Origin: Novosphingobium clariflavum | GTDB taxonomy: Bacteria; Pseudomonadota; Alphaproteobacteria; Sphingomonadales; Sphingomonadaceae | Assembly (NCBI RefSeq): GCF_026420865.1 | Contig: NZ_JAPCWC010000004.1 | Span: forward strand, 186,001-250,000 | Direction of reading: 5' to 3' | Length of the DNA stretch: 64,000 bases | In this document: piece after piece, positions 39,406 through 47,858 of the stretch | How positions within the stretch are numbered: position 1 is the stretch's first letter | How the letters are laid out: every line of letters begins with the position of its first letter | The notes under the pieces: generated by a model | The model's database searches: none | What the model saw: the letters and a program-made list of their open reading frames with translations, nothing else | What the model was told of the DNA's origin: nothing | Program-made: the position numbers and the translations under genes

Positions 39406-40659
39406 TCAGTTCGCTTCGGCCAGCTGTCCGGTTACACGCCTGCGCCCCCAGCGCCGCTTGCGCCGGCGCGCCGGGCCCGACTTCATCACCCGCGTGCGGA
39501 ACAGCCGCGCGCCGATGCGCACCAGGATCAGCACCCAGAGCGCCTGCCAGCCGATCGCCAGCACATGCGGCATCAGCGCCGGGTCCTGCGCGGCGCGCGC
39601 CAGCATCGCGAAGGGCGAGCTGAACGGGAACAGCATCGCCGCCCGTTCCATCAGGCCGCCGGGCTGGGTCATCGCGAAGCTGGCGAAGAAGAACACCATC
39701 AGCTGCAGCATCGTCACCGGCATCGACAGCGTCTGCACCTCGCGCACCGTCGAGGCCATCGAGCCGATCGAGAGGAACACCGATCCCAGCAGGAGATAGG
39801 CCATGGCGAAATAGACCACGCCCAGCGCCACCAGCAGCGGCCAGCCGACCGCCGGTTCCGGCAAGGCCTGGAACAGCGGCCCATGCGCCAGATAGAGCAG
39901 TCCCGCCGCCCCGGTCCAGGTGGCGATGCCGACCAGCGAGACTCCCAGCATGGCAAAGAGCTTGCCGAAGAACACCGAATCCATCGGGATCGCGGCGGCC
40001 AGCACTTCGATGATCTTGTTGCCCTTTTCCTCGACGAGGTTGGACAGCACCATGCCCGCCAGCATCATCGTCAGCAGGAACAGCATCGTCTGCGCGCTCT
40101 GCGCGGTGGTCAGCCGTCCGCGCCGCTCGCTGGCGGCGCTGGTGGCGGCGGCCTTGAGGGCGACTTCGGGATAGGCCTCCGGCTTGCCCGAGCGCGCCTC
40201 TGCCGCCAGCATCGAGACCGACCCGCGCCAGTCGCGGATCAGGCCTTCCGGCCCGGTCAGCACCGGCATCGCCAGGTTGCCCGAGAGCACGGCGGCGACA
40301 TTGCCCTTCCTGGCCGCCAGTTCGCGCGCGGTATCGACCGTTTCGTTATGGCCGAGCCGCCGCAGCACCACCAGCCCCGGCAAGGCATCGCCCGCCACCG
40401 GCGCCAGCCGCGCGCGCGCCGCGAGGAGCGCATCGATGTCCGCCCCGCGCATGACGACCCCGAGCTGCGGCTGCTCCGCGCTCGCCTGCACCCGCGCGCC
40501 GACACTGCCCGCCAGGGCGCCGACGATCACCGGGAACAGCGGCCCCAGCAGGAAAAAGAAGAAGCTGCGGCTGAACAGGATCGCCGTGAAATCACGCCGC
40601 GCCACCACCCAGGCCGCCGCCAGCACCGAAAGTCGGCCGGTACGGATCTGCTCGCTCAT
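39406..40659 (-). CDS. ABC transporter permease (NatB-like)
   Basis: A 417-residue ABC-2 type membrane protein. One helix near residues 25-50 precedes a ~150-residue extracytoplasmic domain, then five to six helices follow. VLSNLVEEKGNKIIEVLAAA is the conserved NatB-like loop. It pairs with the ATP-binding gene upstream via an ATGA overlap. NatAB-type exporters pump Na+ or drugs; the cargo here is unknown. The C-terminal tail is very basic (ARRRKRRWGRRR). Confidence 0.88.
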   Translation of the reverse strand: MSEQIRTGRLSVLAAAWVVARRDFTAILFSRSFFFFLLGPLFPVIVGALAGSVGARVQASAEQPQLGVVMRGADIDALLAARARLAPVAGDALPGLVVLRRLGHNETVDTARELAARKGNVAAVLSGNLAMPVLTGPEGLIRDWRGSVSMLAAEARSGKPEAYPEVALKAAATSAASERRGRLTTAQSAQTMLFLLTMMLAGMVLSNLVEEKGNKIIEVLAAAIPMDSVFFGKLFAMLGVSLVGIATWTGAAGLLYLAHGPLFQALPEPAVGWPLLVALGVVYFAMAYLLLGSVFLSIGSMASTVREVQTLSMPVTMLQLMVFFFASFAMTQPGGLMERAAMLFPFSSPFAMLARAAQDPALMPHVLAIGWQALWVLILVRIGARLFRTRVMKSGPARRRKRRWGRRRVTGQLAEAN

Positions 40660-41666
40660 CGGCCCTGCTCCTGCTCCGGGGTTTCCTCCAGCGCCCGCGC
40701 CGCCGCCGCACCGGCGATGGCGACAAAGGCATCGTGCAGCCCGGCCCGCTCGATCGAGAGCGAGAGGATGCCCGCATCGCCCTCGATCAGCGCGCGCAGC
40801 AGCGGCTCGACCCCGGTCTCGGGCAGCGAGAAGGTCCAGAACGCGCCTTCGCTGCGGGCATCGGCAGGCAGCGCGGCCCGCCATGCCCCCTCGCGCGCAC
40901 GGGTTTCCAGCCGCACCTGCGGGCGAATCCGGTCGCGGGCGACATCGACCGGCCCCGCGAAGGGCACCCTGCCGCCGGCGATGATCGCCACATCGTCGCA
41001 CAGGCGCTCGGCATGGGCGATGACGTGGGTGGAGAAGATCACCGTTGTCCCGTCTTCGGCAAGGCCGCGCATCATCCGCTCCAGCTTGCCCTGGTTGAGC
41101 GCGTCGAGCCCGGAAAACGGCTCATCGAAGATCACCAGCTTCGGACGGTGCACGAGCGTGCCCAGGATCTGCACCTGCTGCGCCATGCCCTTGGAAAGCT
41201 GCCGGATCTGCCGCTCCGCCGCATAGCCGAGGCCGTGGCGTTCGAGCAGTTCGTGCGCGCGGCGGCGCCCTTCCTTCAGCGGCAATCCGCGCAGCGCGCC
41301 CAGAAAGGCGATCGCCTCGGTGGCCTTCATCGCCGGGTAGAGCCCGCGCTCCTCGGGCAGATAGCCGATGGCATGGGCCACGTCATGCGGTCGCTCCGCC
41401 CCCAGGATGCGCCGCGAGCCCGCGTCCGGGTCGATGATGCCGAGGAGCATGCGCAGCGTCGTCGTCTTGCCCGCGCCGTTGGGCCCGAGTATTCCGTAGA
41501 CCGCGCCAACCGGCACCCGCAGGTCGACGCCGTCGACGGCCGTGAACCCGTCGAAGCGCTTGACCAGCCCGCTCGCCTCGATCGCAAGGGGGCGCGGATC
41601 GACGTGCGCCGGATCGGCTCCCGCATTGCTGGCCACCGGCCAATCTCCTAGTGCGATGTTCATCAA
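40656..41666 (-). CDS. ABC transporter ATP-binding protein (NatA-like)
   Basis: A 336-residue ATPase: Walker A GPNGAGKT, signature LSKGMAQQVQ, Walker B LVIFDEPFSGLD and the switch His in FSTHVIAH. An extra ~100-residue C-terminal domain is typical of NatA/CcmA-like exporters. It is translated with the downstream permease (ATGA). The start is at ATG 41666 (MMNIALG); a second ATG follows directly. Confidence 0.93.
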   Translation of the reverse strand: MMNIALGDWPVASNAGADPAHVDPRPLAIEASGLVKRFDGFTAVDGVDLRVPVGAVYGILGPNGAGKTTTLRMLLGIIDPDAGSRRILGAERPHDVAHAIGYLPEERGLYPAMKATEAIAFLGALRGLPLKEGRRRAHELLERHGLGYAAERQIRQLSKGMAQQVQILGTLVHRPKLVIFDEPFSGLDALNQGKLERMMRGLAEDGTTVIFSTHVIAHAERLCDDVAIIAGGRVPFAGPVDVARDRIRPQVRLETRAREGAWRAALPADARSEGAFWTFSLPETGVEPLLRALIEGDAGILSLSIERAGLHDAFVAIAGAAAARALEETPEQEQGR

Positions 41667-41707
41667 GGCCGTCTACCCCCATCCCGTGAACCGGAGCATC
41701 CGCAAGC

Positions 41708-42802
41708 TTGGTTAACAACCCTCTAAGTGAACTGACAAAGAATCTGGAAGCGCAGGCCCGCGCATTGGGCTTCTGCGCCTTCGGAATCGCGTCCGCCGAA
41801 GAGGATCCCGACCGCGCCGCCCGGCTCGATTCGTGGCTGGAGGCGGGCATGTACGGGTCGATGGAATGGATGGCCGATCGCGCCCACCATCGCCGCTCGC
41901 CGCAGGGGCTCTGGCCCGAGGCCCGCCGCGTCATTGCGCTGGGCATGAGCTATGCCCCGGCGTGCGACCCGCTGCAGCTTGCCGAAGTGCCCGATGTGGG
42001 CCGCATCTCGGTCTATTCGCAGGGCGCCGACTATCACGACGTGGTGAAGAAGGCGCTCAAGCACCTCGCCCGCTGGCTGGTCGAGGAAGCGCGCAGGCAC
42101 GGTCTGGGCGAGGCCGGGGTCAAGGTCTTCACCGATACCGCCCCGGTCATGGAAAAGCCCCTCGCCGCCGCCGCCGGGCTCGGCTGGCAGGGCAAGCACA
42201 CCAATGTGGTCAGCCGCGAGCATGGCTCCTGGCTGTTCCTCGGCGAAATCTACACGACGCTGGAACTGCCGCTCTCCACACCGGCGCGCGACCGCTGCGG
42301 ATCGTGCCGCGCCTGCCAGGATGCCTGCCCCACCGCCGCCTTCCCGGCGCCCTACCGCCTCGATGCGCGGCGCTGCGTCAGCTACCTCACCATCGAGCAC
42401 AAGGGGCCGGTGCCGGAGGAATTCCGCGAGGCGCTGGGCAATCGCATCTACGGCTGCGACGACTGCCTTGCGGTCTGCCCGTGGAACAAGTTTGCCGAGA
42501 CCGCGCACACCATCAAGGCCTTCCTCCCCCGCGCCGAACTGACCGCGCCGCAGCTCGGCGATCTGCTCACGCTGGACGACGCGGGCTTCCGCAAGCTGTT
42601 CTCCGGCTCGCCGATCAAGCGGATCGGGCGGAACCGCTTCGTGCGGAACTGTCTCTATGCCGCGGGGAACAGCGGGCGGGCGGAGCTGCTGCCGCTGGTT
42701 GAGGCGCTGTGTTCGGATGAGGATGAAGGGGTGGCGGATGCAGCCTTGTGGGCTTTGGAGAGGTTGAAGGAAGACAAGGGAAGTCCTGGGGCCCTTCGAT
42801 AA
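41708..42802 (+). CDS. queG: Epoxyqueuosine reductase
   Basis: A 364-residue iron-sulfur, cobalamin-dependent enzyme that makes queuosine from epoxyqueuosine in tRNA. Two 4Fe-4S motifs are seen: [16 protein letters not shown] and [33 protein letters not shown] is a QueG signature. A TTG at 41708 is the best start; no ATG exists before the conserved N-terminus. The last six codons overlap a REP-like repeat, so the C-terminal tail may be recently altered. No other queuosine gene is in the window. Confidence 0.93.
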   Translation: MVNNPLSELTKNLEAQARALGFCAFGIASAEEDPDRAARLDSWLEAGMYGSMEWMADRAHHRRSPQGLWPEARRVIALGMSYAPACDPLQLAEVPDVGRISVYSQGADYHDVVKKALKHLARWLVEEARRHGLGEAGVKVFTDTAPVMEKPLAAAAGLGWQGKHTNVVSREHGSWLFLGEIYTTLELPLSTPARDRCGSCRACQDACPTAAFPAPYRLDARRCVSYLTIEHKGPVPEEFREALGNRIYGCDDCLAVCPWNKFAETAHTIKAFLPRAELTAPQLGDLLTLDDAGFRKLFSGSPIKRIGRNRFVRNCLYAAGNSGRAELLPLVEALCSDEDEGVADAALWALERLKEDKGSPGALR

Positions 42803-42810
42803 ACTCAGGA
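42794..42810 (+). repeat. REP-like sequence at the 3' end of queG
   Basis: A 17-bp stretch differing by two bases from the core of the REP-like inverted pair at 45841-45914. It covers the queG stop codon. Confidence 0.5.
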
Positions 42811-42978
42811 GATCCCCCAGACCCGCATAATGTCTTCGTTGCGCCCAGCCTATCCATAGTGCGCTCCATGCGGCGCAGCCAACAAGTCTCCCGACGCCGC
42901 CATGGGTGCGCAACGCAACTGGTCCGCGCGACCTAGACGGTAATGGGGGTGCAGGGGGGCTATGCTCCCCTGCTTAAT

Positions 42979-43006
42979 CCTTCTTCTTCAGGCCTTCTTC
43001 TTCAGG
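42979..43006 (-). repeat. 14-bp tandem duplication at the 3' end of the LLM gene
   Basis: Two exact adjacent 14-bp copies (42979-42992 and 42993-43006) overlap the stop codon of the flavin oxidoreductase gene. On the minus strand the unit reads CCTGAAGAAGAAGG. Slippage here would change the protein C-terminus. Confidence 0.75.
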
Positions 43007-43997
43007 CCTTGATGCCTTCCATGGCCCCCATCGCCAGTTCCAGCGAGCGCACTTGCGCATCGGGATCGAACATCGCGCCGGAGACGATCAGCTCGTCCGC
43101 CTGCGTGCGCGCCTGGAAGGCGAGGATTTCGTCGCGCACTTTGGCCGGGGTGCCAATCGCGCTGACCGAGCGGACTTGTGCCAGCATCGCGCGGGCCGAG
43201 CCGGGCAGGCTTTCGCGGTAGTCGCGGATCGGCGGCGGCATCTTGCCGGGGGTGCCGGTGCGCAGCGCGACGAAGCTCTGGTCGGTGGAGGAGGCGAGGT
43301 AGTGGGCTTCCTCGTCGCTGTCGGCGGCGTAGACGTTGATGGCGACCATGAAGTGCGGCTTGTCGAGCACTTTGCCGGGCTGGAAGCGTTCGCGGTAGAT
43401 GCGGGCGGCTTCGTCGAGCATGGCGGGAGCGAAGTGCGAGGCGAAGGCGTAGGGCAGGCCCAGCATCGCGGCGAGCTGCGCGCCGAAGGTGCTGGAGCCC
43501 AGGATCCACATCTCGACATCGGCGCCGACCGCCTGCGGCGAGGAGACCCCGCCCACCGCCTGTCCGGCAAAGCGGGCCTGCAGTTCCGCCACGTCCTGCG
43601 GGAAGTGCTGCGAGGCGCCGACGATGTCCTTGCGCAGCGCATTGGCGAGGCGGCCATCGGCCCCTGCGGCGCGGCCCAGGCCAAGGTCGACGCGGCCGGG
43701 GAACAGCGCTGCCAGCGTGCCGAACTGCTCGGCGATCACGTAAGGGGTGTGGTTGGGCAGCATGATGCCGCCCGCGCCGATGCGGATGCTCTCGGTCGCC
43801 GCGCCGATGTGGGCGAGCACGACCGATGTGGCACCGCCCGCGATCCCGTCCATGCCGTGGTGTTCGGCCACCCAGAAGCGTTTGTAGCCGGCCTTTTCGG
43901 CGACTTGCGCGGTGCGGGCGGAGATCGCCAGCGCCTGCGAGACAGTACCGCCTTCGCGGACGGGAACGAGATCGAGAACGGAGAGTGGGAGCATCAT
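43002..43997 (-). CDS. LLM class flavin-dependent oxidoreductase
   Basis: A 331-residue bacterial luciferase-like monooxygenase (FMN-dependent). RFWVAEHHGMDGIAGG, RIGAGGIMLPNHTPYVIAEQ and FPGRVDLGLGRAAGADG are hallmarks of this branch. It is cytoplasmic; substrate unknown. The start overlaps the TPR-protein stop by ATGA, so the pair is translationally coupled with the TPR gene upstream. Its 3' end lies in a 14-bp tandem duplication. Confidence 0.92.
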   Translation of the reverse strand: MMLPLSVLDLVPVREGGTVSQALAISARTAQVAEKAGYKRFWVAEHHGMDGIAGGATSVVLAHIGAATESIRIGAGGIMLPNHTPYVIAEQFGTLAALFPGRVDLGLGRAAGADGRLANALRKDIVGASQHFPQDVAELQARFAGQAVGGVSSPQAVGADVEMWILGSSTFGAQLAAMLGLPYAFASHFAPAMLDEAARIYRERFQPGKVLDKPHFMVAINVYAADSDEEAHYLASSTDQSFVALRTGTPGKMPPPIRDYRESLPGSARAMLAQVRSVSAIGTPAKVRDEILAFQARTQADELIVSGAMFDPDAQVRSLELAMGAMEGIKA

Positions 43998-44881
43998 CGG
44001 GCCTTTGCGGGGGGCGCCTTGGCGTCGGAACCGAGTTGGGTGAGGTAGCCCTTGGCGGTAGCCGCCTGCGGGCTGTCCGGGCTGGTGGCGACGACCGAGG
44101 CCCAGCTGCGCCGCGCCGCGTCGTTGCGGCCCGCGAGCACCGCGATGACACCGGCTTCGAGGCCCACTTCGGGATCCTGCGGGGCCAGCGTCGCGGCCTG
44201 CTCGATCTGGGTCTGCGCCTCGATCAGCTTGTTCTGGCGGCGCGAGAGCGTGGCGGAGAGCAGCCAGGCCTGGGCGTTGGCGGGATCGGCGGCACGGGCT
44301 TCGGCCAGCGCGTTGCCCGCCTCGTCCGGCTGGCTGAGCGCCACCAGCGCGCGGGCGCGATCCAGCGCGATCGAGGCCAGCAGTTCCTTGTCCTCGGTCT
44401 GGCGGGCATCGGCCGCGGCAGGGGCGAGCAGCGAGAGCGCATCGCCCGGCTTGCCGTCGGCCAGCGCCGCGCTGCCCGCCATCGCGCCGAGGCGCGCGCG
44501 GCTGGGATGGTCTTCGAGATCGGCGGCGTCGCGCGCCTGGACAAAGGCGGTGCGCGCCTCGCCCCAGCGGTCAAGCTGGGAGAGCGCGGCGCCCAGGCAG
44601 AGCCCGGCGCGCACGCGGGCGCGGCCCTGCGCCTCGGCCATGGCCTTGCGGGCGATCTCGGCGGAACCGGCGGGATCGGATTCGACCGCCAGCATGCAGC
44701 CGGTGTTCGATTCGGGGATGGCGGGCCCTGCGGCCTGCGCCGCCTGCTCGGCACGGCGCTTGCGCTCCTCCTCCATCTTCTTCTCGACGATCTCCTTGGG
44801 GAGCTGCGAGGCGTAAGGGCTGGCGATGCCCGCCGCATCGACATTGGCTTGCATCAGGAGGAGGGGAAGCAGCAGGGGCAT
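43994..44881 (-). CDS. TPR-repeat secreted protein
   Basis: A 295-residue protein with a short hydrophobic N-terminus (MPLLLPLLL) that may be a signal sequence, a charged helical linker (EIVEKKMEEERKRRAEQ) and then five or so TPR-like helix pairs rich in Ala and Leu (DPANAQAWLLSATLSRRQNK, APQDPEVGLEAGVIAVLAGR). TPR proteins act as scaffolds. It sits between an alpha/beta hydrolase and the LLM gene on the same strand. Function unknown. Confidence 0.78.
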   Translation of the reverse strand: MPLLLPLLLMQANVDAAGIASPYASQLPKEIVEKKMEEERKRRAEQAAQAAGPAIPESNTGCMLAVESDPAGSAEIARKAMAEAQGRARVRAGLCLGAALSQLDRWGEARTAFVQARDAADLEDHPSRARLGAMAGSAALADGKPGDALSLLAPAAADARQTEDKELLASIALDRARALVALSQPDEAGNALAEARAADPANAQAWLLSATLSRRQNKLIEAQTQIEQAATLAPQDPEVGLEAGVIAVLAGRNDAARRSWASVVATSPDSPQAATAKGYLTQLGSDAKAPPAKAR

Positions 44882-44899
44882 GGGGGGATGGTCTCCGGG

Positions 44900-45652
44900 T
44901 CAGGCCGCCGGGGTGCGGGCGAGGACCAGCTCGGCCACGCTGCGCAGGAGCAGGTGGATGTCGGCATCGCGCGAGAGGCGGTGGTCGCCGTCCTTGATGA
45001 GAGTCACCTGCACCTCGGATGAACGCAGCTTTTCCGCCAGCCGCACCGCGATTTCCCACGGCACGTCATCGTCGCGCTGGCCGTGCAGCAGGCGCACCGG
45101 GCCGTCGAAGGGAATGCCCTTGTCCAGCATGAGGTTGGCCTGCCCGTCGGCCCAGAAACCGGGGTGGGTGGGGGTGGGTTCGGGGCCGTAGGGATTGTCT
45201 TCCCAGATCGTCTCGCCATCGGCGAGCACGTTCTTGTCCATCTGGGCGATGCCCCATTCGGTGAAGTCCGGCGCGGCGGCCACGCCGACCATGCCCTTCA
45301 CGCGGTCGCCCAGCTTCTCGGCGACCATCAGCATCAGCCAGCCGCCCATCGACGAGCCGACCAGCAGCACGTCGCGCAAGTTCGCCGCCTCGATCAGCGC
45401 GATCACCTCGTCCCGCCAGCGGCTGAGGGTGCCGTCCTCGAAAGCGCCGGGGCTCTGGCCGCAGCCCGAATAGTCGAGCAGCATGCAGGCGCGCCCGCTG
45501 GCCACCGCCATGTCGAACAGGGCAGCAGCCTTGCTGCCGGTCATGTCGGACATGTAGCCGGGCAGGAACACGATCGTCGGGCCGAGGCCGGGCGTGAAAC
45601 GATGGGCGATCTGACGCCCGTCGGGCATCTCGTGGAAACGAAGTTCGGTCAT
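44900..45652 (-). CDS. Alpha/beta hydrolase
   Basis: A 250-residue cytoplasmic hydrolase. FLPGYMSDMTGSKA is the oxyanion loop, GSSMGGWL the nucleophile elbow, HGQRDDDVPW the acid and GDHRLSRD the catalytic histidine. The pattern resembles palmitoyl thioesterase ABHD10-like bacterial proteins. The ATG at 45652 (MTELRFHEM) was preferred to an upstream start. It heads the minus-strand run hydrolase-TPR-LLM. The pentanucleotide microsatellite lies about 150 bp upstream. Confidence 0.88.
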   Translation of the reverse strand: MTELRFHEMPDGRQIAHRFTPGLGPTIVFLPGYMSDMTGSKAAALFDMAVASGRACMLLDYSGCGQSPGAFEDGTLSRWRDEVIALIEAANLRDVLLVGSSMGGWLMLMVAEKLGDRVKGMVGVAAAPDFTEWGIAQMDKNVLADGETIWEDNPYGPEPTPTHPGFWADGQANLMLDKGIPFDGPVRLLHGQRDDDVPWEIAVRLAEKLRSSEVQVTLIKDGDHRLSRDADIHLLLRSVAELVLARTPAA

Positions 45653-45800
45653 GCGCGCGATAGTTGGGGGCATGGGCCGGCGGGGGCAAGGGGCAGGACG
45701 GGAAAGAACGGCGGATGCGCGTGGCTGCTTTCACAGGGCGACCTGGCTGCACTGGAGCGGGAGCCGTGGTTGGCAGGGTACTGACCCATTCGAATTAACC

Positions 45801-45835
45801 TCTCCTCTCCTCTCCTCTCCTCTCCTCTCCTCTCC
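45801..45835 (+). repeat. Pentanucleotide microsatellite, seven TCTCC units
   Basis: Seven exact copies of TCTCC fill 45801-45835 in the divergent promoter region. A tract of this length is expected to gain or lose units by slippage. Confidence 0.95.
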
Positions 45836-45840
45836 GCCCC

Positions 45841-45914
45841 GCTCAGGCTGAGCTTGTCGAAGCCCCCGAGACGTAGCGCAAGACGTCCCGTCCTTCGACA
45901 AGCTCAGGATGAGC
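45841..45914. repeat. REP-like inverted pair
   Basis: Two 22-bp arms (45841-45862 and 45893-45914) are reverse complements at 20 of 22 positions with 30 bp between. They can fold into a long cruciform or RNA stem. The core resembles REP elements that I recall from sphingomonad genomes, and a related copy is at 42794-42810. Confidence 0.8.
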
Positions 45915-46022
45915 GGAGTGGGCGGGGCAAGGTCCACCTCCGGCCTGTTCCAGTGGTTGCCCCCGACGCGCCGAACCGCGTAAGGCGATGTTAAAGCACC
46001 TCCCTCAGGATGCCGCAGCATC

Positions 46023-47357
46023 ATGTCCGCGCAGATTCTCGATTTTCCCACACGTCCCGGCCGGCTGGCCCTGCGGCTCGAATGGTTCGCCACCGAGCGG
46101 TCGGTGCTGCTGGCGATCTGGGCGCTCTATTTCGCGCTGCGGGTGGCGGTGCTGTTCATCGACCTGGTGCCGACTTCGGATGCCGAGTGGTATTTTTCCC
46201 GTGCGGCAAGCCTTGCCGCCGGGCGCGGGTATCTCGACAATGGCGGGGCGCCGACCGCGTTCTGGCCGGTCGGCTGGCCGGCGGTGCTGGGTTTGGCGTT
46301 CAGCCGGTTCGGTGCCTCGGCGGTGACGCTGGGCGTGTTCAACCTCGTCTCCTCGCTGCTGATCGGCGGGCTGACGCTGGCGCTGGGGCGCCGCCTGTTC
46401 GCCAGCGAGGCGGCGGCGCGGCTGGCGCTGCTGCTGCTCGCGGTCTATCCCAATGCCATCGGCTACGTGCCGCTGGCGCTGACCGAGGTGTTCTACACGC
46501 TGCTGCTGATGGCGGGGTGCTGGGCGGTGATCGTGCGGGAGAACCGCTGGCAGCTGGTCGGCGCCGGGCTGGTGTTCGGCCTCGCCACGCTGGTCAAGGC
46601 GCAGACGCTGGTGGTGGTGCCGCTGCTTTTCGCGATCGACTGGCTGCGGATGAAGCCGATGGGCAAGCGCCTGCCCGGCCTCGTGCTCGACGCTCTGGTG
46701 GTGCTGGCCGCCGCCGCCGTGGTGATCGCGCCCTGGACGGTGCGCAACCGGGTGGAGCTGGGGCACTGGGTCATGGTCTCGACCAATGGCGGCTACACCC
46801 TGCTGACCGGCAACCACGACCGCGCCAATGGCGACTATTCCCCCGATGCGCCGGTGGTGGACCGCCTCATGGCGCGCGGCGATCTCGACGAGGTTGCCCG
46901 CGACGGCGAGGCACGGCGGCTGGGCATGGCCTGGATCAGGCAGAACCCCGAAAAGTTCCTCGCGCTGGCCCCACGCAAGCTGGCGCGGCTCTGGCTGCCC
47001 GATGGCGAGGCGGAATGGGCCTATCAGGGCGGCGCGCCGGGGTATGCCGGGGCCGAGGGGGTCTACCGCGCGGTGCGCTGGATCAACCAGGGCTATTACG
47101 GGTTGCTGATGCTGGGCTTTGCGCTGGCCCTCGTGGTGATGACCCTGCGCCGCCGTCATGACCGCATGCGCTGGGCGGGCTGGTGGCTGCTGCCCTATGG
47201 GCTGGCGCTCTATCCGACCGCGATCTGCCTGGTGTTCTCGGGCCAGTCGCGCTTCCACTATCCGGTCATGCCGTTCGTGTGCATGGCGGCGGCATGGGTG
47301 GTGGTGGCAGCGCTGGAACGGCTGGCCTGGCGCAGGCGCCGCGTGACGCTTCACTGA
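46023..47357 (+). CDS. GT-C family glycosyltransferase (ArnT/PMT-like)
   Basis: A 444-residue integral membrane protein with about ten helices. The first periplasmic loop carries the catalytic acidic pattern TSDAEWYFSRAASLA typical of GT39/GT83-like polyprenyl-phosphate-sugar glycosyltransferases. APWTVRNRVELG follows the central helices. It should transfer a sugar from a lipid-linked donor to an envelope acceptor in the periplasm. No partner genes are adjacent. The ATG at 46023 is the first in frame. Confidence 0.87.
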   Translation: MSAQILDFPTRPGRLALRLEWFATERSVLLAIWALYFALRVAVLFIDLVPTSDAEWYFSRAASLAAGRGYLDNGGAPTAFWPVGWPAVLGLAFSRFGASAVTLGVFNLVSSLLIGGLTLALGRRLFASEAAARLALLLLAVYPNAIGYVPLALTEVFYTLLLMAGCWAVIVRENRWQLVGAGLVFGLATLVKAQTLVVVPLLFAIDWLRMKPMGKRLPGLVLDALVVLAAAAVVIAPWTVRNRVELGHWVMVSTNGGYTLLTGNHDRANGDYSPDAPVVDRLMARGDLDEVARDGEARRLGMAWIRQNPEKFLALAPRKLARLWLPDGEAEWAYQGGAPGYAGAEGVYRAVRWINQGYYGLLMLGFALALVVMTLRRRHDRMRWAGWWLLPYGLALYPTAICLVFSGQSRFHYPVMPFVCMAAAWVVVAALERLAWRRRRVTLH

Positions 47358-47413
47358 GCGCGTGATGGGAACTTCGCAAACGGCGAATCATGCGGCACCA
47401 GGCCAAGCCTGAC

Positions 47414-47467
47414 CCACGCCGCAGGCGGCTTGAACAAATTCCACGCCGCAGGCGGCTTGGACAAATG
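47414..47467 (+). repeat. Two tandem 27-bp repeats after the GT-C gene
   Basis: Adjacent copies 47414-47440 and 47441-47467 match at 25 of 27 positions. Each contains the small inverted repeat GCCGC-AG-GCGGC, so each copy can form a hairpin. They may serve as twin weak terminators. Confidence 0.8.
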
Positions 47468-47471
47468 CCGC

Positions 47472-47660
47472 CTAGAGCAGAACGGGTCCGATCACGCGAA
47501 CGATGATGGTGGTGCCGGTGGGCGCGCCGCGCTCCGCCTTCTCATGACGGGCGGACAGGCTTTCGTGCAGCGCACCGAGGCCAAGCCCGAGCGCCGCCAC
47601 GATCGCCATCCACGCGCCAATCCTGCGCCCGCGTCCAGACAGGCCCGCCCGCCCGTTCAT
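47472..47660 (-). CDS. Small membrane protein in HTH operon
   Basis: A 62-residue protein with a basic N-terminus, one hydrophobic helix (about 15-32) and a second hydrophobic end (TIIVRVIGPVLL). It begins 6 bp after the HTH gene stop on the same strand. No family recognised. It could be a membrane partner of the regulator. Confidence 0.55.
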   Translation of the reverse strand: MNGRAGLSGRGRRIGAWMAIVAALGLGLGALHESLSARHEKAERGAPTGTTIIVRVIGPVLL

Positions 47661-47666
47661 CGTCCA

Positions 47667-47858
47667 TCACCCCTTCTGGAATATGTCCTCGATCCTCATA
47701 CCAAAGATCTCGGCAATGCGAAATGCCAGAGGCAAGGAGGGATCGTAACGCCCCGTCTCGATGGCATTGACGCTCTGGCGGCTGACCTCCAGCCGCTCGG
47801 CGAGATCCTGCTGGCTCCAGCCGCGCCGGGCGCGCAGGTCCTTGAGGTGGTTCTTCAT
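47667..47858 (-). CDS. XRE-family HTH transcriptional regulator
   Basis: A 63-residue single-domain regulator (Cro/C1 type). The HTH is at about residues 14-35 (SQQDLAERLEVSRQSVNAIE), followed by GRYDPSLPLAFRIAEIF. This class of short regulators (YozG-like) usually sits beside a small membrane protein gene. The start overlaps the upstream membrane protein stop by ATGA. Target genes are probably its own operon. Confidence 0.92.
   Translation of the reverse strand: MKNHLKDLRARRGWSQQDLAERLEVSRQSVNAIETGRYDPSLPLAFRIAEIFGMRIEDIFQKG

Larger units (their letters stand above)
45653..46022. other. Divergent region with microsatellite and REP pair
   Basis: A 370-bp gap between the hydrolase and the glycosyltransferase genes. 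It holds no gene that I can support, but contains the TCTCC microsatellite and the REP-like inverted pair described separately. Promoters for both divergent genes should lie here. Confidence 0.6.

Noticed and set aside
39394..41226. A 610-residue plus-strand frame over the ABC transporter genes
   Set aside because: Antisense of the clear permease and ATPase genes, with Arg/His/Gln-rich low-complexity sequence.
47414..47467. CRISPR-like repeat pair
   Set aside because: Two adjacent copies without spacers and no cas genes; it is a tandem duplication.
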